Shown here in pieces: positions 1 to 13,000 of a stretch of DNA of 64,000 bases. The position numbers and the translations under genes are program-made. Origin of the DNA: Buddleja alternifolia (Eukaryota; Streptophyta; Magnoliopsida; Lamiales; Scrophulariaceae); assembly GCA_019426215.1 (NCBI GenBank), contig CM033405.1:6735001-6799000 (forward strand), written 5' to 3'. Below the pieces are notes generated by a model. The model had not been told where the DNA came from. It saw only the letters and a list, made by a program, of their open reading frames with translations, and made no database searches. The first letter of the stretch is position 1; every line of letters starts with the position of its first letter.

Positions 1-1620
1 TATCTACAATCACCCAAACAATGTCTTATCCTTGACTAGTTTTAGGTGGTGCTATTACAATGTCCAAAGTAATATTGTCTCATTTCCATTCTGAGATTTC
101 CAGAAGATGTAGCGATTCTTCGGGGTCGAGCCACGAAATCATCTACGTCTTCCAGAAGAAGCCCCCTTCAAGTCTCTATACATCTTTGTATTCCCAAGTA
201 TATAGAGAATTTTGAGTTTTTTGTCAGAATTTCTTTTCTCAGCTTGTCATCTCTAGGAATGCTCAATTTTCATCTCATCTAAAACTCTCGTCTCTTCTAA
301 CTTGAAAATAAGGCAACAATCCTCCTTTTATCTTTTCTTGTACTTTACTCTATTAGAAGTCAAATTTTAAGTTATTTTAATCATTTCAATATTAGGTTGG
401 TAGTTTTTTTTTGTTTTTTTTTTTTTGAAGAAGCTAGTACATTCTCGGTAAATTCTATTACTTCATGTCCGTAAAACTATTGTTTTTATTCCTACTCAGA
501 GCATCTGCCATGCAGATCACCTTCCCTGGGTGGTCTATAATGTTTAAATCGCATTTCATTAAAAACTGTAACTATCTCATTTGCCTCATATTTAATTTCA
601 ATTGAGTAACAAGATATTCGAGGTTTTTGGTGGTCGATATATACATATATATATTAATATTTTTCTTTATAAAGCTAATGTCTCCATATAATTAGGGCAA
701 AGACTAAGAAATCCAATTTTAATTCATGTCGTGAGAGATTACGCACGTAAGGTTTCAGCTGCCTTGATAACTAAGCGATTACTTTCTAGTTTGGCATTAG
801 AACACACACTAGTCCATTTTATTTTATGCATCACCATATAAGACAAATCCGCATTTTTTTATTATAAAGTCAATATAGGTGTAGATGTAAGCATTTATTT
901 TAACTACTCAAAACTTTTATCGTATCGTGGGTTCCAATTGACTTTAGCTCTCTTTTGAGTCAACTTGGTTAGGGCAGGGAAAAGATTTGACGATCATTGT
1001 ACAATATCCTTTTAACATTGGTCTAGCCCTAAGAAACTTCTTAGATCGATGACATTGGTCGGCTTGGACCATTTTACAATTTCTTAGATCTTTTTAGGGT
1101 CTATCGCTATTCTATCCTGAGCTAAAATTCATACTTGCTAATTTTGAGTACAGTTCTTTTCCTCTTAATGTTCTCAATATGATCCTAAGGTGCTCTTTAT
1201 GGTGTTTTTCACTTGTTGAGTATATCATCTATGAGTACCACAACAAACTTATCAATTTGGGCTTTGTATATTGCGATCCTAATCCGTAAATGTGACTAGA
1301 GCATTCATCAATCCAAAAGGCATTTTCAAAACTTCATAATGCCTATACTTCATCCTAAAAATAGTCTGAGGTATGTTCTCGACATCAGTCTTTAGCTAAT
1401 GGTATCCGGATCTTAAGTTTATCTCAAAAAAATACTTTGGTATCCTTTACCTAGTCGAACAACTCATCGATTCTTGATAAGGTATATCTATTCTTTATAG
1501 TGATCTTGTTCAGATATCTATAATCAATGCATAACCACGATCTCTCATTTTTTTTTTCCATCACATATAGCATTAGGGCTCCCCATGGAGATACACTAGG
1601 ATGGATATGTTTTTTTTTAT
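1..1620 (-). pseudogene. Degenerate Ty3/gypsy pol (reverse transcriptase, RNase H, integrase), truncated by window edge
   Basis: Reading the minus strand from about 1620 downward, the translation matches plant gypsy reverse transcriptase landmarks in order: PSVSPWGA, the [17 protein letters not shown] block, MPFGL near 1310 and an IDDI remnant of the YVDD box near 1230. RNase H traces follow at about 460-860, ending in the HPGK...ADALSR block, then integrase zinc-binding traces and the start of the catalytic core (PEWK...VIVD) at 1-285. Stops and frameshifts are frequent, so no protein can be made. The spacing is shorter than in an intact element, implying deletions. Domain order reads away from the LTR at 3102-4781, so both belong to one minus-strand element whose 3' end lies left of the window. 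The motifs suggest a chromovirus-type gypsy; lineage is inferred. Confidence 0.85.
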
Positions 1621-3086
1621 CTATAAGTTCTTAATTCAAATCTTTAACTCTCTTAGGTCAGCGAGAGATATCCTATGAGATGATTTGGAAATATGAATTA
1701 ATCATGAAACTAAGCTGATTTCAAATTATATCCTAAAGTAGAGGTTTAGTACTTCATTCTTTGCTAGAACTTGATCAGGGCGGTTTTGGAGTTTAACTAA
1801 GTGTTTGGTAAGTTCCTTTCAATGATCAAATGCTTCTAATAGTTGAGTTGTGGACTCGACGGGGGCTGAAGGAAGTCTTTATGGGTGGATACTCATGGTC
1901 TATGGTTTGGACCCATATTCTATAAGGAACATTTTTTTTTTAAGGAAAAAGTTCAACCTTGGTGGAGAAAGAATGTTTTTTTTTTTTTTTTTTTTTGCTT
2001 AACATAAAGGAGTTGGACTACTAAACGTTATGAGTTACAGACTTCATGTATATTTTTGAAACTTAACTAACATGAAACCTTCTAAAATAAGAAATATTTA
2101 TTTATTTGAAATGTTAGTTTCTCATTCTTTGACTTTTAGAAACTAAAGAGAAGTTGAAAAGAAAAATACAAATTAAGTGCATGGATTAAGAAAATAGTGC
2201 TACTGGTTTAAAAGCAAAGTGCATCTTAAATGAAAGTCATTGAATTATCATTGGAAAATGTGATAGTAATGATCAATCTAGTTAAGATTGAAAATATATT
2301 TGTGAACTTTCAAAAGTAATTTATTTTTTTATATAAACTGAGAAATATGTCAGAATGTAATCATTTAAAAAAAATTGCAGGACTTGGTCAAAAGTACTGA
2401 AATTCATGAGTAATAGTGGGATAAATAATAGAATTACTTAAAAGTGGAGAGAGGTCACCGAAAAGTTTTTTTTTTTTTTTTTGGGATAAAAGGTCGAGAA
2501 AAGAAAACAATGGCAATGAGTTGTGGTCCTAACTGCGGAAGATATAACAACTAACTTCTTTTTAAAAGATGAGCGGAATTCAGAGGTCCTAAGTTCATGT
2601 TGCCATCATAAGATTCAAATCGAAAACTGATCCGTACACGTAATGTATCCTAGATTCCCTTAATTCTCTTCAAGTAATAACTAATAACAAAGCATATGAT
2701 TTATTTATTCTCTTAAGTTCGTGCAAAGAGCCACTTTAATCCAATATAAAATTCCTAAAATCTTTGCTCTGCTACTTTTCTTTTCTCCGTCTCACACAAA
2801 CTATTAACTTGGAAAAGAAAAAAAAACATGGCCCCTCCCAATTAATTTACAATGGTGTTCTAAACAGTTTCTTATTCATGGGCGAGAATTACTAATTGTA
2901 CTAAAGACTAAAAAGGGACTAGCTATTGGGTATCCTATCCTATTTCGTAATCTATGGTTCCAAATTCTTTTCTTTTTTTTTCAACTTTCTAGCACTAAAC
3001 CTAATTCATCTAAACCACTATTTATACCTATGGTTATAGGGCACGTTTACCTTATCTTGAACCTATTAATTCAAATTGGATCCTAT
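1621..3086 (-). other. Leader/gag region of the decayed gypsy element, no readable protein
   Basis: This stretch lies between the primer-binding site and the reverse-transcriptase remnant, where gag and protease should be. I could not find a zinc knuckle, a DSG protease motif or any long open frame on the minus strand. It contains several long T runs (about 1930, 1978 and 2467) and is AT-rich. It is best read as eroded gag/untranslated sequence, possibly with small unrecognised insertions. Confidence 0.4.
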
Positions 3087-3098
3087 GCTCTGATACCA
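3087..3098 (-). other. Primer-binding site of gypsy element (Met-tRNA type)
   Basis: The minus strand reads TGGTATCAGAGC three bases inside the LTR end at 3102. This is complementary to the 3' end of plant initiator Met-tRNA and is the usual primer site of such elements. It fixes the element's orientation (minus) and marks 3102-4781 as the 5' LTR. Confidence 0.85.
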
Positions 3099-3750
3099 CT
3101 CTGTCACGCCCCCAAAATTGGGGCCGCGTGATGGCCATGTCCCCAAGCCCAAAAGGACTTAAAGACACGAAACCCAGAGGTTCAAAGCAAACTAAAATAA
3201 GACTTAAAATTCTCTTTTATCACAAATGCTCAAATAAACAAAAGTTCCGCAATAAAATAAGGTTTTCGTAAAAACGACAAAAATCCCAAAAAACATTTAT
3301 TGAATTCAGAAAATTCTAAAGGTTGCATCCTAGCAAAAACACCATCTTCACCACCCCAAATATTGTTCCTCATCCTCCTCTGACTCGACTAAACTTTCTG
3401 CAAAAAGTTAGAATCGTGGTATGAGCGACAAAGGTCGCCCAGTAAATAGTTCTAACGCCTTCTACCGGTCTAGAGCATGTTAAGTATATATATATAGTAA
3501 AAATCATGTGAAAGCATAAATTGAACTATTTTACTAAAGAATCAAAGAACTTTATAAAAGGGTTTGCAACAAAACTTACATATATAGCATGTGATCGACT
3601 TTGTAGGCAAATAAAAATTTAGAAACACTTTATCAAATAATTTCAAATATATCAATCTATCAAAGAATTATTCTAATGCTCGTGAACTTCTTAGGACCTA
3701 GTAGTAAACTTGATCAAGTCCTAGCTGTTTATCCCGCTAGGTAGGCCAAA

Positions 3751-3828
3751 ACTGCTATTAATTCGCCGCAGTAGGCTCAAAGGTTCAAAACTGCTATTAA
3801 TTCGCCGCAGTAGGCTCAAAGGTTCAAA
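3751..3828. repeat. Two tandem copies of a 39-bp unit inside the gypsy LTR
   Basis: The 39-bp unit starting ACTGCTATTAATTCGCCGCA occurs at 3751-3789 and again at 3790-3828 with no visible difference. It lies in the middle of the LTR and looks like a recent slippage or unequal-exchange duplication. Confidence 0.9.
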
Positions 3829-4662
3829 CACTGTATATTTAAAGCACTACAGGAGGCCCGGAATTAATTCCTTACTAACAGATACTAATAATTCAGAGCA
3901 TACGAATCATTCACAATTTCAAAGGCAATCTTTTAAAACAAGCAAATTGATAGTTTATAAAACACAGATCACATGGTAGAAATTTTATATAAGAAAGCTA
4001 AATCTAGCATGCTCAAGACCTATTTTAATATCAAAATAGTTTTACAAAATATAACATGGAGTTTTGAAATGAATTTCACAAACAATAGAAGGGTAAAAAC
4101 CACTTACTACTTGAAGCCAGACTTTAGCTAAATGCCCTCGGGTTTTTCTTCTACGGAAGTCTCTACGCCTAGATGAACGATTAAGAGGAATTAGGAGGTG
4201 AAAGAGAGAGAGAGAGAGAGGTGCAAAATTCGTAGGTGGAGGTTAGGGGGTATTTATAGGAGATTCTAAGGCTCCAAAGGAAGAGTTTTAGTGGTTTTCT
4301 AAGTCCTAAATGGTTAGGTATGTTTAGATATATCTAAATCTAGTAGATAGAGTTGATTTGAAGTGTTTTACTCATCTAAATCATGTGTCAATTAATACAT
4401 CCGAAAATTCACTCTTTAATTGAGAAAATAATTAGAAAGATACATATATATATATATATATAAACATTATTGATAATGCACTAAAAGAGTTTGGATAAGT
4501 TTCAAGTTATTAGAGATAAATTGTTGTTAGGATTAGATAACAACAACTTAGATGTAGAGTAGTAGCCAAGTTATATCCCTAGATTCTAGTTGATTCTAAT
4601 ATATCTTATCCCTAGATTTTAGTTGATTCTAATATATCATTTTAAATAAGTTGGTAATATCT

Positions 4663-4669
4663 ATCTATC

Positions 4670-4700
<31 letters not shown>

Positions 4701-4722
4701 GTATATATATGTATATATATAT
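4663..4722. repeat. ATCT/TA/TATG compound microsatellite
   Basis: A simple-sequence tract of ATCT repeats passes into TA repeats interrupted by TATG. It sits near the outer end of the gypsy LTR. Confidence 0.9.
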
Positions 4723-5508
4723 TCTATTTAATAATAGCTTAATTAATTAATTATATAAAACAAAAAGGGGCGGGTGTTACATACTTGATTTTGTGTGTTA
4801 TTTTATTTGGAGCTAGTTAGTGATTTTGTGTATTTTACTATTTGATGCAAGCAACTTGTTAAAAAACAATAATGCTTTGGTCATCATAAATCAATGTACA
4901 ATTAATTGTAATCAAGAAAATATCATCCAATGAAAAGGAAAAGATTAATTTCAACTATTTTATAAAAATATTTATTTGAAAAAAATATAAATAACAACTA
5001 TTAGAATTACTACATCATTTTATATATTTGTGTCGGTGATAAACTTTAAGTAATTGATGATGATAGACTATTTTTTGTCTTTAAATTTGTCAATTTCTTG
5101 CATTTTTTTCTTATCGACAATGTGTTTTTATAGGTTTTAAGAAAAATACTTATTAATTGTATATAATGTTTTCTTTTAAAAAAGTATTTTTTATAGATTT
5201 TAGAAAAAGTTATTTTTTATTTTAATCAAAAAAATCTGGAGTTGTTACCAATTTAGCTATACTTTTCCTTTGGTAATTTCTTTTTCTCTTCCCTTTTATA
5301 TTTCTGGAGAATTACTTTACTAAAAGCACTTTATTAGAAGCAACTAGCAGGAATAGTCCAAATAAAAAGAAAAATTATTAATGGGACAAGGTGCTCACCA
5401 ACTCCGCTGCAACTGTTATGTAATCTAAGTTGTCAGCTCAAGTTAATATTTGAAAGGGTCATACAATAAAATCATATATACCCGACAATAAAAATTTGAA
5501 TTCTCGAA

Positions 5509-5523
5509 GGGGGGGGGGGGGGG
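5509..5523 (+). repeat. Run of 15 consecutive G
   Basis: Fifteen uninterrupted guanines stand in otherwise AT-rich sequence. The run length is prone to slippage and to sequencing error. Confidence 0.9.
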
Positions 5524-5539
5524 TATCCGTGCCAATACG

Positions 5540-5866
5540 ATCATGAAATCTCACATTTAGTCTCATAATTTTCAAAACCATTTAGTCCCAACCAAGATTT
5601 CCGACCATAATTTAACGGTTAAGGTCATATGCTCAATTAGTCAACATTTTGACCTATTTTTGGGTATAATTCATGCGTAAACGGCACATGGTAGTAAATT
5701 GAAAGACCGTGAGATTGAATTGAATCTGTTTATGAGTAGCATTTACGTACAAATTCTCCCAAAAAAAATAGTAAAAAATGTTGACGAACAAAGTACATGA
5801 GTTTGAACCTTACGATTGGGGCGGGCATTTTGGTCGGGACTAATATAGGACAAAAATTGCGATTTT
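5540..5866. mobile_element. Decayed non-autonomous Mutator-like element (family M1)
   Basis: The segment shares the internal phrase TTAGTCAACATTTTGACC and the pattern 'TCACATTTAGTC..ATAA' with the better-preserved copies at 57411-57840 and 59282-59732. Its right end (about 5848-5866) reads GACAAAAATTGCGATTTTCC, close to the M1 terminal repeat. The left terminus is unclear, perhaps lost next to the G run. There is no coding capacity. Confidence 0.45.
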
Positions 5867-7586
5867 CCTAAATTTGTTTCTTCCATGCCTGAATTATCCA
5901 CTGCACTCTCTATGGTATTATCACTAGTTTTTTTAATAAAAGCATGTAGTGTCTTCTGTTTAGTTTGAATGATAAATCCAATGTTTTTTTGGGGTGACGA
6001 AAACTTACATGACAAGGAGATGGACCATAAAAAATTGGGCAAATTTGAAATTTTATCAATGTAATTTGGCATGTTTGTTGTTTTGTACATTGGCACATTA
6101 AATACATTTAGCTAGGAATTGCTTGGTCACAAAAAATGTTGGAAATTGCTGACATGTAAATTGCCAAAATTGAGGAATTTTCAAAATTGGAGGGAAAATA
6201 GATGATGTGTCAGCCAAGTGAACAATGAAGTGGTGACATGGAAGTATCGATTAATCAAACTTGAAAATTTGTACTATAAAGGGGATTTGAACTCACGACC
6301 TTTGAGTTAAAAATTGGCACCTCTAACACTTCAGTACATCACACAACATGTTACTAGTTTTAGTTTATTTACTTATAGTATTACTTCAGTATATGGCTTA
6401 GTAATATGTAATTATCAATATTTTATAGAATTATTATCAGTGTATATATATATATATGTACTAAAATCTATAATTAATAATTCAGGTATTTACGAAAAAA
6501 GTAATTATATGAATATATAATTTTTTTTATCTAAAATATATTATAAAATATTCAATTAGTTTAATTATAATATATATGAATAATAATATAATTATGATAT
6601 TGCTTCTCAAATAAATCAAAACTCGGTATTTGTTTTTTATTTTCTAAAAAATATTCAAATTGGCATAAATCCGAATTTTCACTTCATTATCAATATGTTA
6701 ATATTTTTTAGCGAAGTCATTTGTTTAACACTAAATTGAAAGTTACAATTACATACTCTTTGATTTGAAAAATTACATTCACCCCCTATCAAGGGCGAAA
6801 TATGAAACGTAAAAAGTATTTTTTGATGATGTCAGAAAATTTCATTAGTTTTCTTACAGAAATGGGCGATTGTAAGGTTCAATTATAAAAAAGGAGTATT
6901 TGTTATGTGCTCAAAATAAGAGGACTGGATTGTAGTTACATTACTTAAGAGGAGTAGTTTGTGTAATTATCCCTTAAATAAATTACAGAGATTGTTCAAT
7001 TTAAAATTGTTATATATTATAAATTGAATAAAAACTTAACTAAGTGAATTATTATTCAATAAAATATAATTATTTGAAAATCTAAAAATTAATTGACATG
7101 ATAGACTGAATCAATATATAAAATAATAAAGCTTATTGAAAATTAAAACTTGATAGTAATTTAAATAAAGTAATTATTATATAAATTCATACTTTGATTT
7201 GTTTCTTCTCTTGTTTAATTTTTATGGGTAGAATGTTCTCTCTTGTTTATTAACTCTTCTTGAGTTCTTTGTATATTTGCAATTGTCTCTTCATTATGAC
7301 TCAAAAATTATATCTCTATGTTGTATTATCAAAGATCATTTCCGCCACTATATTTTATGTTGATTAAACTTAGTAATTCCACGTATTAAATACTAAGCTA
7401 TCTTTAGTATGAGTTTTGTGATGATACTAATTTTTTTCAACCAATGCTTTATTCATTTAATCTGTTGAAAATTAAGATATTAAAAATGACATAAAACCAT
7501 TTATATGTATTTGTATAAATTGTAAATTTGTCCACTCCAAATTCAAGCACATTAAACTTTCTTTATCTTCTTCTTTTGTTTTGATG

Positions 7587-8094
7587 TGTTAAAATATGTC
7601 CACTTTCTAGATGGTTTTAGAATGTTCTAGAATTTCTAGAAGGTTCTAGATATATTCCTAGTTCATTTTAGAAAATGTTGTTACTAGAATGTTACTGGAA
7701 AAATCTTGATAAATATAAACTATCTAGATATATATGTAGATATATCTAGATAACATATATGTAGAATTATCTAGATATGTGTATACAAATACCTAGACAA
7801 TATGTATGTAGAAAAATCTAGGTATTTATAGATGATGTATGTAGAATTTTCTAGATAAGTAGAGCATCTAGAAGGTGTGTGTCTACACCTATAAATTTGA
7901 GCATTGTGTGCAAAATGATGTAATAATAACAAGAAGTAATTCAATCAATACAATAGCATCTTTCAACTACAAAAATTCTCTACAACTTCCAACTATTCGA
8001 TTCTCTTCCAATTTTCAACTATCCACAAACTTTATCTACTCTTCATATTTTCTAAACTCTTCCTATTACTCACTTTATATCAATCACACTAACA
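7587..8094 (+). repeat. 5' LTR of Copia A
   Basis: It begins TGTTAAAATATG and ends CACTAACA, directly followed by G and the primer site. It matches 16595-17102 over its full length with only scattered differences. It is dominated by TCTAGA-type palindromes and TTCTAGAA modules. Confidence 0.93.
7605..7646. promoter_or_regulatory. Heat-shock-element-like array in Copia A 5' LTR
   Basis: From 7605 the sequence falls into 5-bp-spaced alternating modules: TTC-ta-GAt-gg-TTt-ta-GAA-tg-TTC-ta-GAA, then after one extra base TTC-ta-GAA-gg-TTC. Alternating nTTCn/nGAAn units are the binding site of plant heat-shock factors. Two of the first six modules have one mismatch; the later set of three is perfect. 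The function is inferred from motif spacing only. Confidence 0.55.
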
Positions 8095-8095
8095 G

Positions 8096-8108
8096 TGGTA
8101 TCAGAGCC
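8096..8108 (+). other. Primer-binding site of Copia A
   Basis: TGGTATCAGAGCC lies one base after the 5' LTR end and is complementary to the 3' end of initiator Met-tRNA. Confidence 0.9.
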
Positions 8109-8136
8109 ACGTTCAGTCAAATACTGGGCGTGATAC

Positions 8137-9352
8137 ATGGCTACACCAACAACTGTTAATTTTTCATCAGTGCCTGTACCAGTATTCACTGGTGAAAACT
8201 ATGACTTTTGGAGACAAAAGCTAAGGACATATTTTGTCTCCCAAATTTTATGGGATATTGTCCAAAACGGAGTTGATATCCCCGAAGATACTTCCACTTT
8301 GTCCGAGCAACAACTAAAAGAATTGAAGAAGAAACAACAAAGAGATGCACAAGCGCTATTCGTCATTCAACAAGCTGTAGGAGATACAATCTTCACAAGA
8401 ATCTCAGATGCTCAAAGTACAAAGAAAGAATGGGATACGTTGGAGGAGGAGTTCCGCGGCAACGAAATGGTACGACCTGTAAACTTACAATATTTAAGAA
8501 GAGATTTTAAAACTTTGAAAATGAAGGATTCTGAGGCCACAGGAGAATATTGTGCAATAATAAGAGAAATAATTAATCAAATGAAATTATATGGGGAAAA
8601 TATATCTGATAAGAGAGTGGCAGAGAAAATATATACTTATTACTCTCATAGAAAAATATGACCCTGTAGTTACAACTATTACAACTATGGAGTATGTGAA
8701 AGATCTATCAACTCTATCTGTCATTGAGTTAATAGGTACTCTCGAAGACTATGAGAAAAGAATTAGAAGGCGCACTGAAAAGTCCGTTGAAAGTGCTCTA
8801 AATTGAATATAAGGCCTTAGAAACCCAAAAATGATGGAAGAAAAATTAATCAAGAAAAGTTAAGGACTCAATCAAATACAAAATCAAGTTATCCTCCATG
8901 TGGAACTTGCGGAAAAAAGAATCATTTAGAAAAAGATTGTTGGCACTGAGGAAAACCACAATGCAATAAATGCAAGAGATTTGGTCAAATGGGGAAGGAT
9001 TGTCGGGCTAGAGATGTCCATCAAACAAACATCGCAGAGGAAAAGAGTGAAAACTTATTCTTCGCAAGTGGAAGCTCGACAGAGAAGCCTCATGACACAT
9101 GGTTCCTAAATAGTGGCTGTAGACTGGGAAACGATGATTTTCTAAAAGTAAAGGGCAAAGGAATTGTTGGTGGAAACAAGAAAAGGTACACTGTACATTA
9201 ACAATGTTCTACTTGTACCTAACTTGGCACAGAATCTCCTTAGCATCAGACAAATGATAGAACGCTGTTACGTACTACACTTTGAGAAAGATACATGCAC
9301 TATATATGACAAGACAGACGAAAATCTTGTCATAGCTCGAGTACAAATGTGA
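8137..9352 (+). pseudogene. Copia A gag and protease region (broken)
   Basis: Gag starts at ATG 8137 (MATPTTVNFSS) and contains the copia Gag core (FTGENYDFWRQKLRTYF; EFRGNE...LQYLRRDF). It frameshifts at about 8650. Two CX2CX4HX4C zinc knuckles follow (CGTCGKKNHLEKDC and CNKCKRFGQMGKDC, about 8900-9010) with a stop between them at about 8948. The protease reads WFLNSG instead of WFLDSG, so the catalytic Asp is changed, and the next roughly 75 bp present in copy D are deleted. The product would be the nucleocapsid and protease of the particle; this copy cannot supply them. Confidence 0.88.
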
Positions 9353-9733
9353 TATTGTCGAGATTTTCTAAATCGTTGGAATTATAATATGGCACTGAAG
9401 GTCCAAACAGATGATTCCTGGTTATGACATAGAAGATTTGGACACTTCAACTATCGGGATCTCAATTTTCTTCATCAGAAGAATATGATGAAAGACCTTC
9501 CTAAAATCAAAGAAGTTGAAGAAGAATGTGAAGTATGCAGACTCGGGAAACAACACCGACAATGGTTTCCACCTGGAAAGTCCTGGAGAGCCAAGAAAAC
9601 ATTAGAGCTAATTCACACAGATATATGTGGGCCAATGAGGACTCCATCTCTTCACCAAAACAGTTACTTTATTCTCTTTATCGATGACTTTACAAGAATG
9701 ACTTGGGTATACTTTATGAAAGAAAAATCGAAA
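9353..9733 (+). pseudogene. Copia A integrase, N-terminal part before Copia B
   Basis: The GAG_pre-integrase zinc-binding segment (HRRF-type remnant through CEVCRLGKQHR) and the first catalytic Asp context LIHTDICGP are readable. Sequence runs to FMKEKS at 9733, where the minus-strand Copia B starts. A stop interrupts the region near 9427. The reading resumes at 14282 with RKIFQKFKQL. Confidence 0.85.
9729..9733 (+). other. Target-site duplication of Copia B (left copy CGAAA)
   Basis: CGAAA directly precedes the LTR at 9734 and is repeated at 14277-14281 directly after the other LTR. This perfect 5-bp duplication defines the Copia B insertion into Copia A. Confidence 0.93.
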
Positions 9734-9972
9734 TGTTACGACAATTCACGAAATAAGAGCATAAAGATTAAAGACACAAGAATTTACGTGATTCGGCAAT
9801 TGCCTACATCCACGGGAGAGGAGAGAGTATTTTACTATTGATGAAAGAGGTACAAATTACAATGAATGTCAAAAGTGCTGAACTAAAACCTAGCCCCTGA
9901 TTCAGAACTGGCCCTTTTGATAATGGGCTTGCTACATAATTTGGGCCTGGGACTTTAAGACATATCACAACA
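9734..9972 (-). repeat. 3' LTR of Copia B
   Basis: On the plus strand it runs TGTTACGACAATTCACG to ...ATATCACAACA. It pairs with 14044-14276 and is flanked outside by CGAAA. It carries six extra bases near 9900 relative to its partner. Confidence 0.93.
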
Positions 9973-10061
9973 ATTCTCCACCTTGGATTAAAGTCCAAGT
10001 AATAAAACGACCTCAAATAGCAAAACTAAAACTCAAACCTCTCCAAGCCCCTTAAGGGCAA

Positions 10062-13000
10062 TCAATCAAAAACACCAATTTTGACCAAGTCCAAGCAATG
10101 CTCGAACTTGTGCACTGGCACTGGCTTGGTCATCATATCAGCAGGATTGTCTTTAGTACCAACTTTAGTAATCACAATCTCTCCATTTGATATATACTCT
10201 CGAACGAAGTGATACCTTATATCAATATGTTTGGTCCTCTCGTGGAACATCTGATTCTGTGTCAAGTGAATGGCACTTTGACTATCACAGAATACAGTAG
10301 GAACCTCCTCCTCGAGACCCAAACTCACAGCTAAACCTTTCAACCATAAAGCTTCTTTGACTGCCTAAGTGACTGCCATATACTCTGCCTCTGTGGTAGA
10401 TAATGCAACAGTAGGTTGAAGAACTGCCTTCCAACTGATAACACCTCCAAATAGAGTAAATATATATCCACTGATAGAACGTCTTTTATCCAAATCTCCA
10501 GCATAATCAGAATCTACATAGCCAATAACTCCACCTCGAGAAAAATCCTCAGAACTATCAAACACAAGTCCTAAATTTGTAGTACCTTTCAAGTACCTCA
10601 AAATCCATTTAACTGCTTGCCAATGTTCTTCACCCGGATTTCCCATGTAACGACTCACCACACTAACAACTTGTGCAATGTCTGGTCTAGTGCACACCAT
10701 GGCATATATCATGCTCCCAACTGCACTAGAATAGGGAACCCTAGACATCCGTTGCACTTCCTCTTCAGACTGAGGTGATAATAAGGCTGATAATTTAAAA
10801 TGTGGTGCAAGTGGAACACTAACCGGCTTTGCATATTGCATCCCAAATTTTTCAAGAACTTTCTCAAGGTATGATTTTTGAGATAAAACTAACTTTCCAG
10901 CCTTTCGATCACGTCGAATCTCCATACCTAAAATCTTCCTAGCAGCTCCCAGATTCTTCATCTCAAACTCCCCACTCAATCGAGTCTTCAACTTATTAAT
11001 CTCAATCATGCTCTTTGTAGCAATAAGCATATCATCCACATAAAGGAGTAAATAAATAAAAGAATTATCTGGTAATCTTCTAAAGTAGACACAAGCATCA
11101 AAATCAGTCCTACTATAACCAATATCTACCATGAAAGCATCAAACCACTTGTACCACTGTCTTGGAGATTGCTTCAACCCATAGAGAGACTTTTTCAATA
11201 AACATACATGATCTTCTTTCCCCTCAACTACAAATCCCTCTGGTTGAGTCATGAAGATGGTCTCCTCAAGTTGACCATGCAAGAAAGCTGTTTTCACATC
11301 TAACTGCTCGAGTTCCAAGTTAAACCGAGCAACAACAGCAAGTAATAGACGTATGGAACTATGTTTAACAACAGGGGAAAATACTTGATTAAAATCAACT
11401 CCATACCTCTGTGTGTACCCCTTAGCTACAAGTCTTGCTTTGTACCTTAAATCCTCAACAACTGGAGTTCCTTGCTTCTTTTTAAACACCCACTTGCAGC
11501 CTACAATTTTCTGATCCGTAGGAGGCCTCACTAACTCCCAAGTCTGATTTTTATGAAGAGATTTATCTCCTCTGTCATAGCTCCACTCCACTCGGACGAT
11601 TCACCACAAGAAATAGCATCAGAATATGAGACAGGTTCATCAGATTCCATTTCCTCAGCAATAGTCAATGCATATACTACAAAATCTGCATCAGCATATC
11701 TTTGTGGTAGCCTAATTTGCCTCCTCGGTCTATCTTTCGCAATAGAATGAGTTTCTTGAGTGGAAATCTGTTGCAAGGGAGGTGTAATTGGAACCTCCAG
11801 CTCCACCTTCTCAGGTGATTCTTCAGAACCTGCATCATTATCAACTACATTGTCCTTTCCCGGACTTATCAAGGCAGACTCATCAAAAATAACATTTCTG
11901 CTCGTAATTATTCTACATGTTTTAGGACACCAGACCCTAAATCCTTTAACACCCGAAGTGTAACCAAGAAATATGCACTTTTTAGACCTAGGTTCTAGTT
12001 TTCCCTCATTAACATGTACATATGCAGGACAACCAAATATTTTAATATTAGAATAGTCAGGTGAATTTCCAGACCATACCTCTTCAGGAGTTTTAAGCTC
12101 AATGGATGTGGATGGAGAACGATTCACCAGGAAACATGCTGTGGAAACTGCTTCTGCCTAAAAATCTCTAGATAATCCTGAATTAGAGATCATACAACGA
12201 GCTTTCTCTATCAATGTTCTGTTCATACGTTCTGCTACGCCATTCTGCTGAGGTGTTGCAACAACTGTATGATGCCTCACAATTCCTTCTTTCTTGCAGA
12301 AGTTCTCAAATTCAGTATTACAAAATTCCAATCCATTGTCAGTGCGAAGATGCTTAATCTGTTTTCCCGTTTGCTTCTCAATCATAGTCTTCCACTGCTT
12401 GAAAGTGTCAAAGACATCACTTTTCTGCTTCAGAAAGAAGGTCCAAAATTTCCTCGAATAATCATCAACGAAAATCAGCATGTACCTAGCACATGCTTTA
12501 GATGCAGCTCGTGATGGACCCCAAAGATCAGAATGGAAATAATCCAATGTTCCTTTGGTTCGATGAACACCTTTACCAAAACTGGTTCGCTTATGCTTCC
12601 CAAAAATACAGTGCTCACAAAAATCCACATTGCTAGTTCTCTGTCCACAAAGCAAGCCTCGCTTGCTCAAAATCGTGAGTCCACGCTCACTCATATGACC
12701 TAAACGCATATGCCACAGTTTCGTCACCTCAGAATCAGACATAGAGGTTGTTGAAACTACAGCTCCACCAGAAACAGTAGTTCCCTGCAGAACATATAAA
12801 CTGCCACCAAGTCTTTGTCCTTTCATGACGACAAGAGCCCCTCTCGAAACCTTTAAAACACCATCTGAGCCAGTATACTTATATCCAAGAGCATCGAGAG
12901 TGCCCATGGATATAAGATTTTTCTTTAAATCCGGAATGTGTCTCACATCTGATAAAGTCCTGATTACACCATCATGCATTTTAATCCTAATTGCTCCTTT

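Larger units (their letters stand above)
3102..4781 (-). repeat. 5' LTR of the decayed Ty3/gypsy element
   Basis: The segment begins TGTCACGCCCCC and ends GGGCGGGTGTTACA on the plus strand, so on the minus strand it starts TGTAACACCCGCCCC and ends GGGGGCGTGACA, the classic TG...CA form. It abuts the primer site at 3087-3098. Its length of 1680 bp is within the range of plant gypsy LTRs. It contains an internal 39-bp tandem duplication, a GA run near 4202-4220 and AT microsatellites near 4440 and 4663-4722. The other LTR is outside the window, so divergence cannot be measured. Confidence 0.85.
4782..7586. other. AT-rich spacer without a recognisable gene
   Basis: This is the interval between the gypsy LTR and Copia A. 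Apart from a Mutator-like remnant near 5540-5866 and a 15-G run at 5509-5523 I see no coding exon, RNA gene or intact transposon. The short open frames here (for example 5743-6096 minus and 6314-6520 plus) have low-complexity, unfamiliar translations and no splice context. I looked for the missing PGG exon of the ankyrin copy at 17617-32817 and did not find it. Confidence 0.6.

Noticed and set aside
5743..6096. 117-codon minus-strand ORF
   Set aside because: Low-complexity, unfamiliar translation overlapping a Mutator-like remnant; no splice or homology support.
4782..7586. Missing PGG exon of ankyrin copy 2
   Set aside because: I searched the minus-strand translation for ENFVPP, GEKWM and PGG motifs and did not see them.
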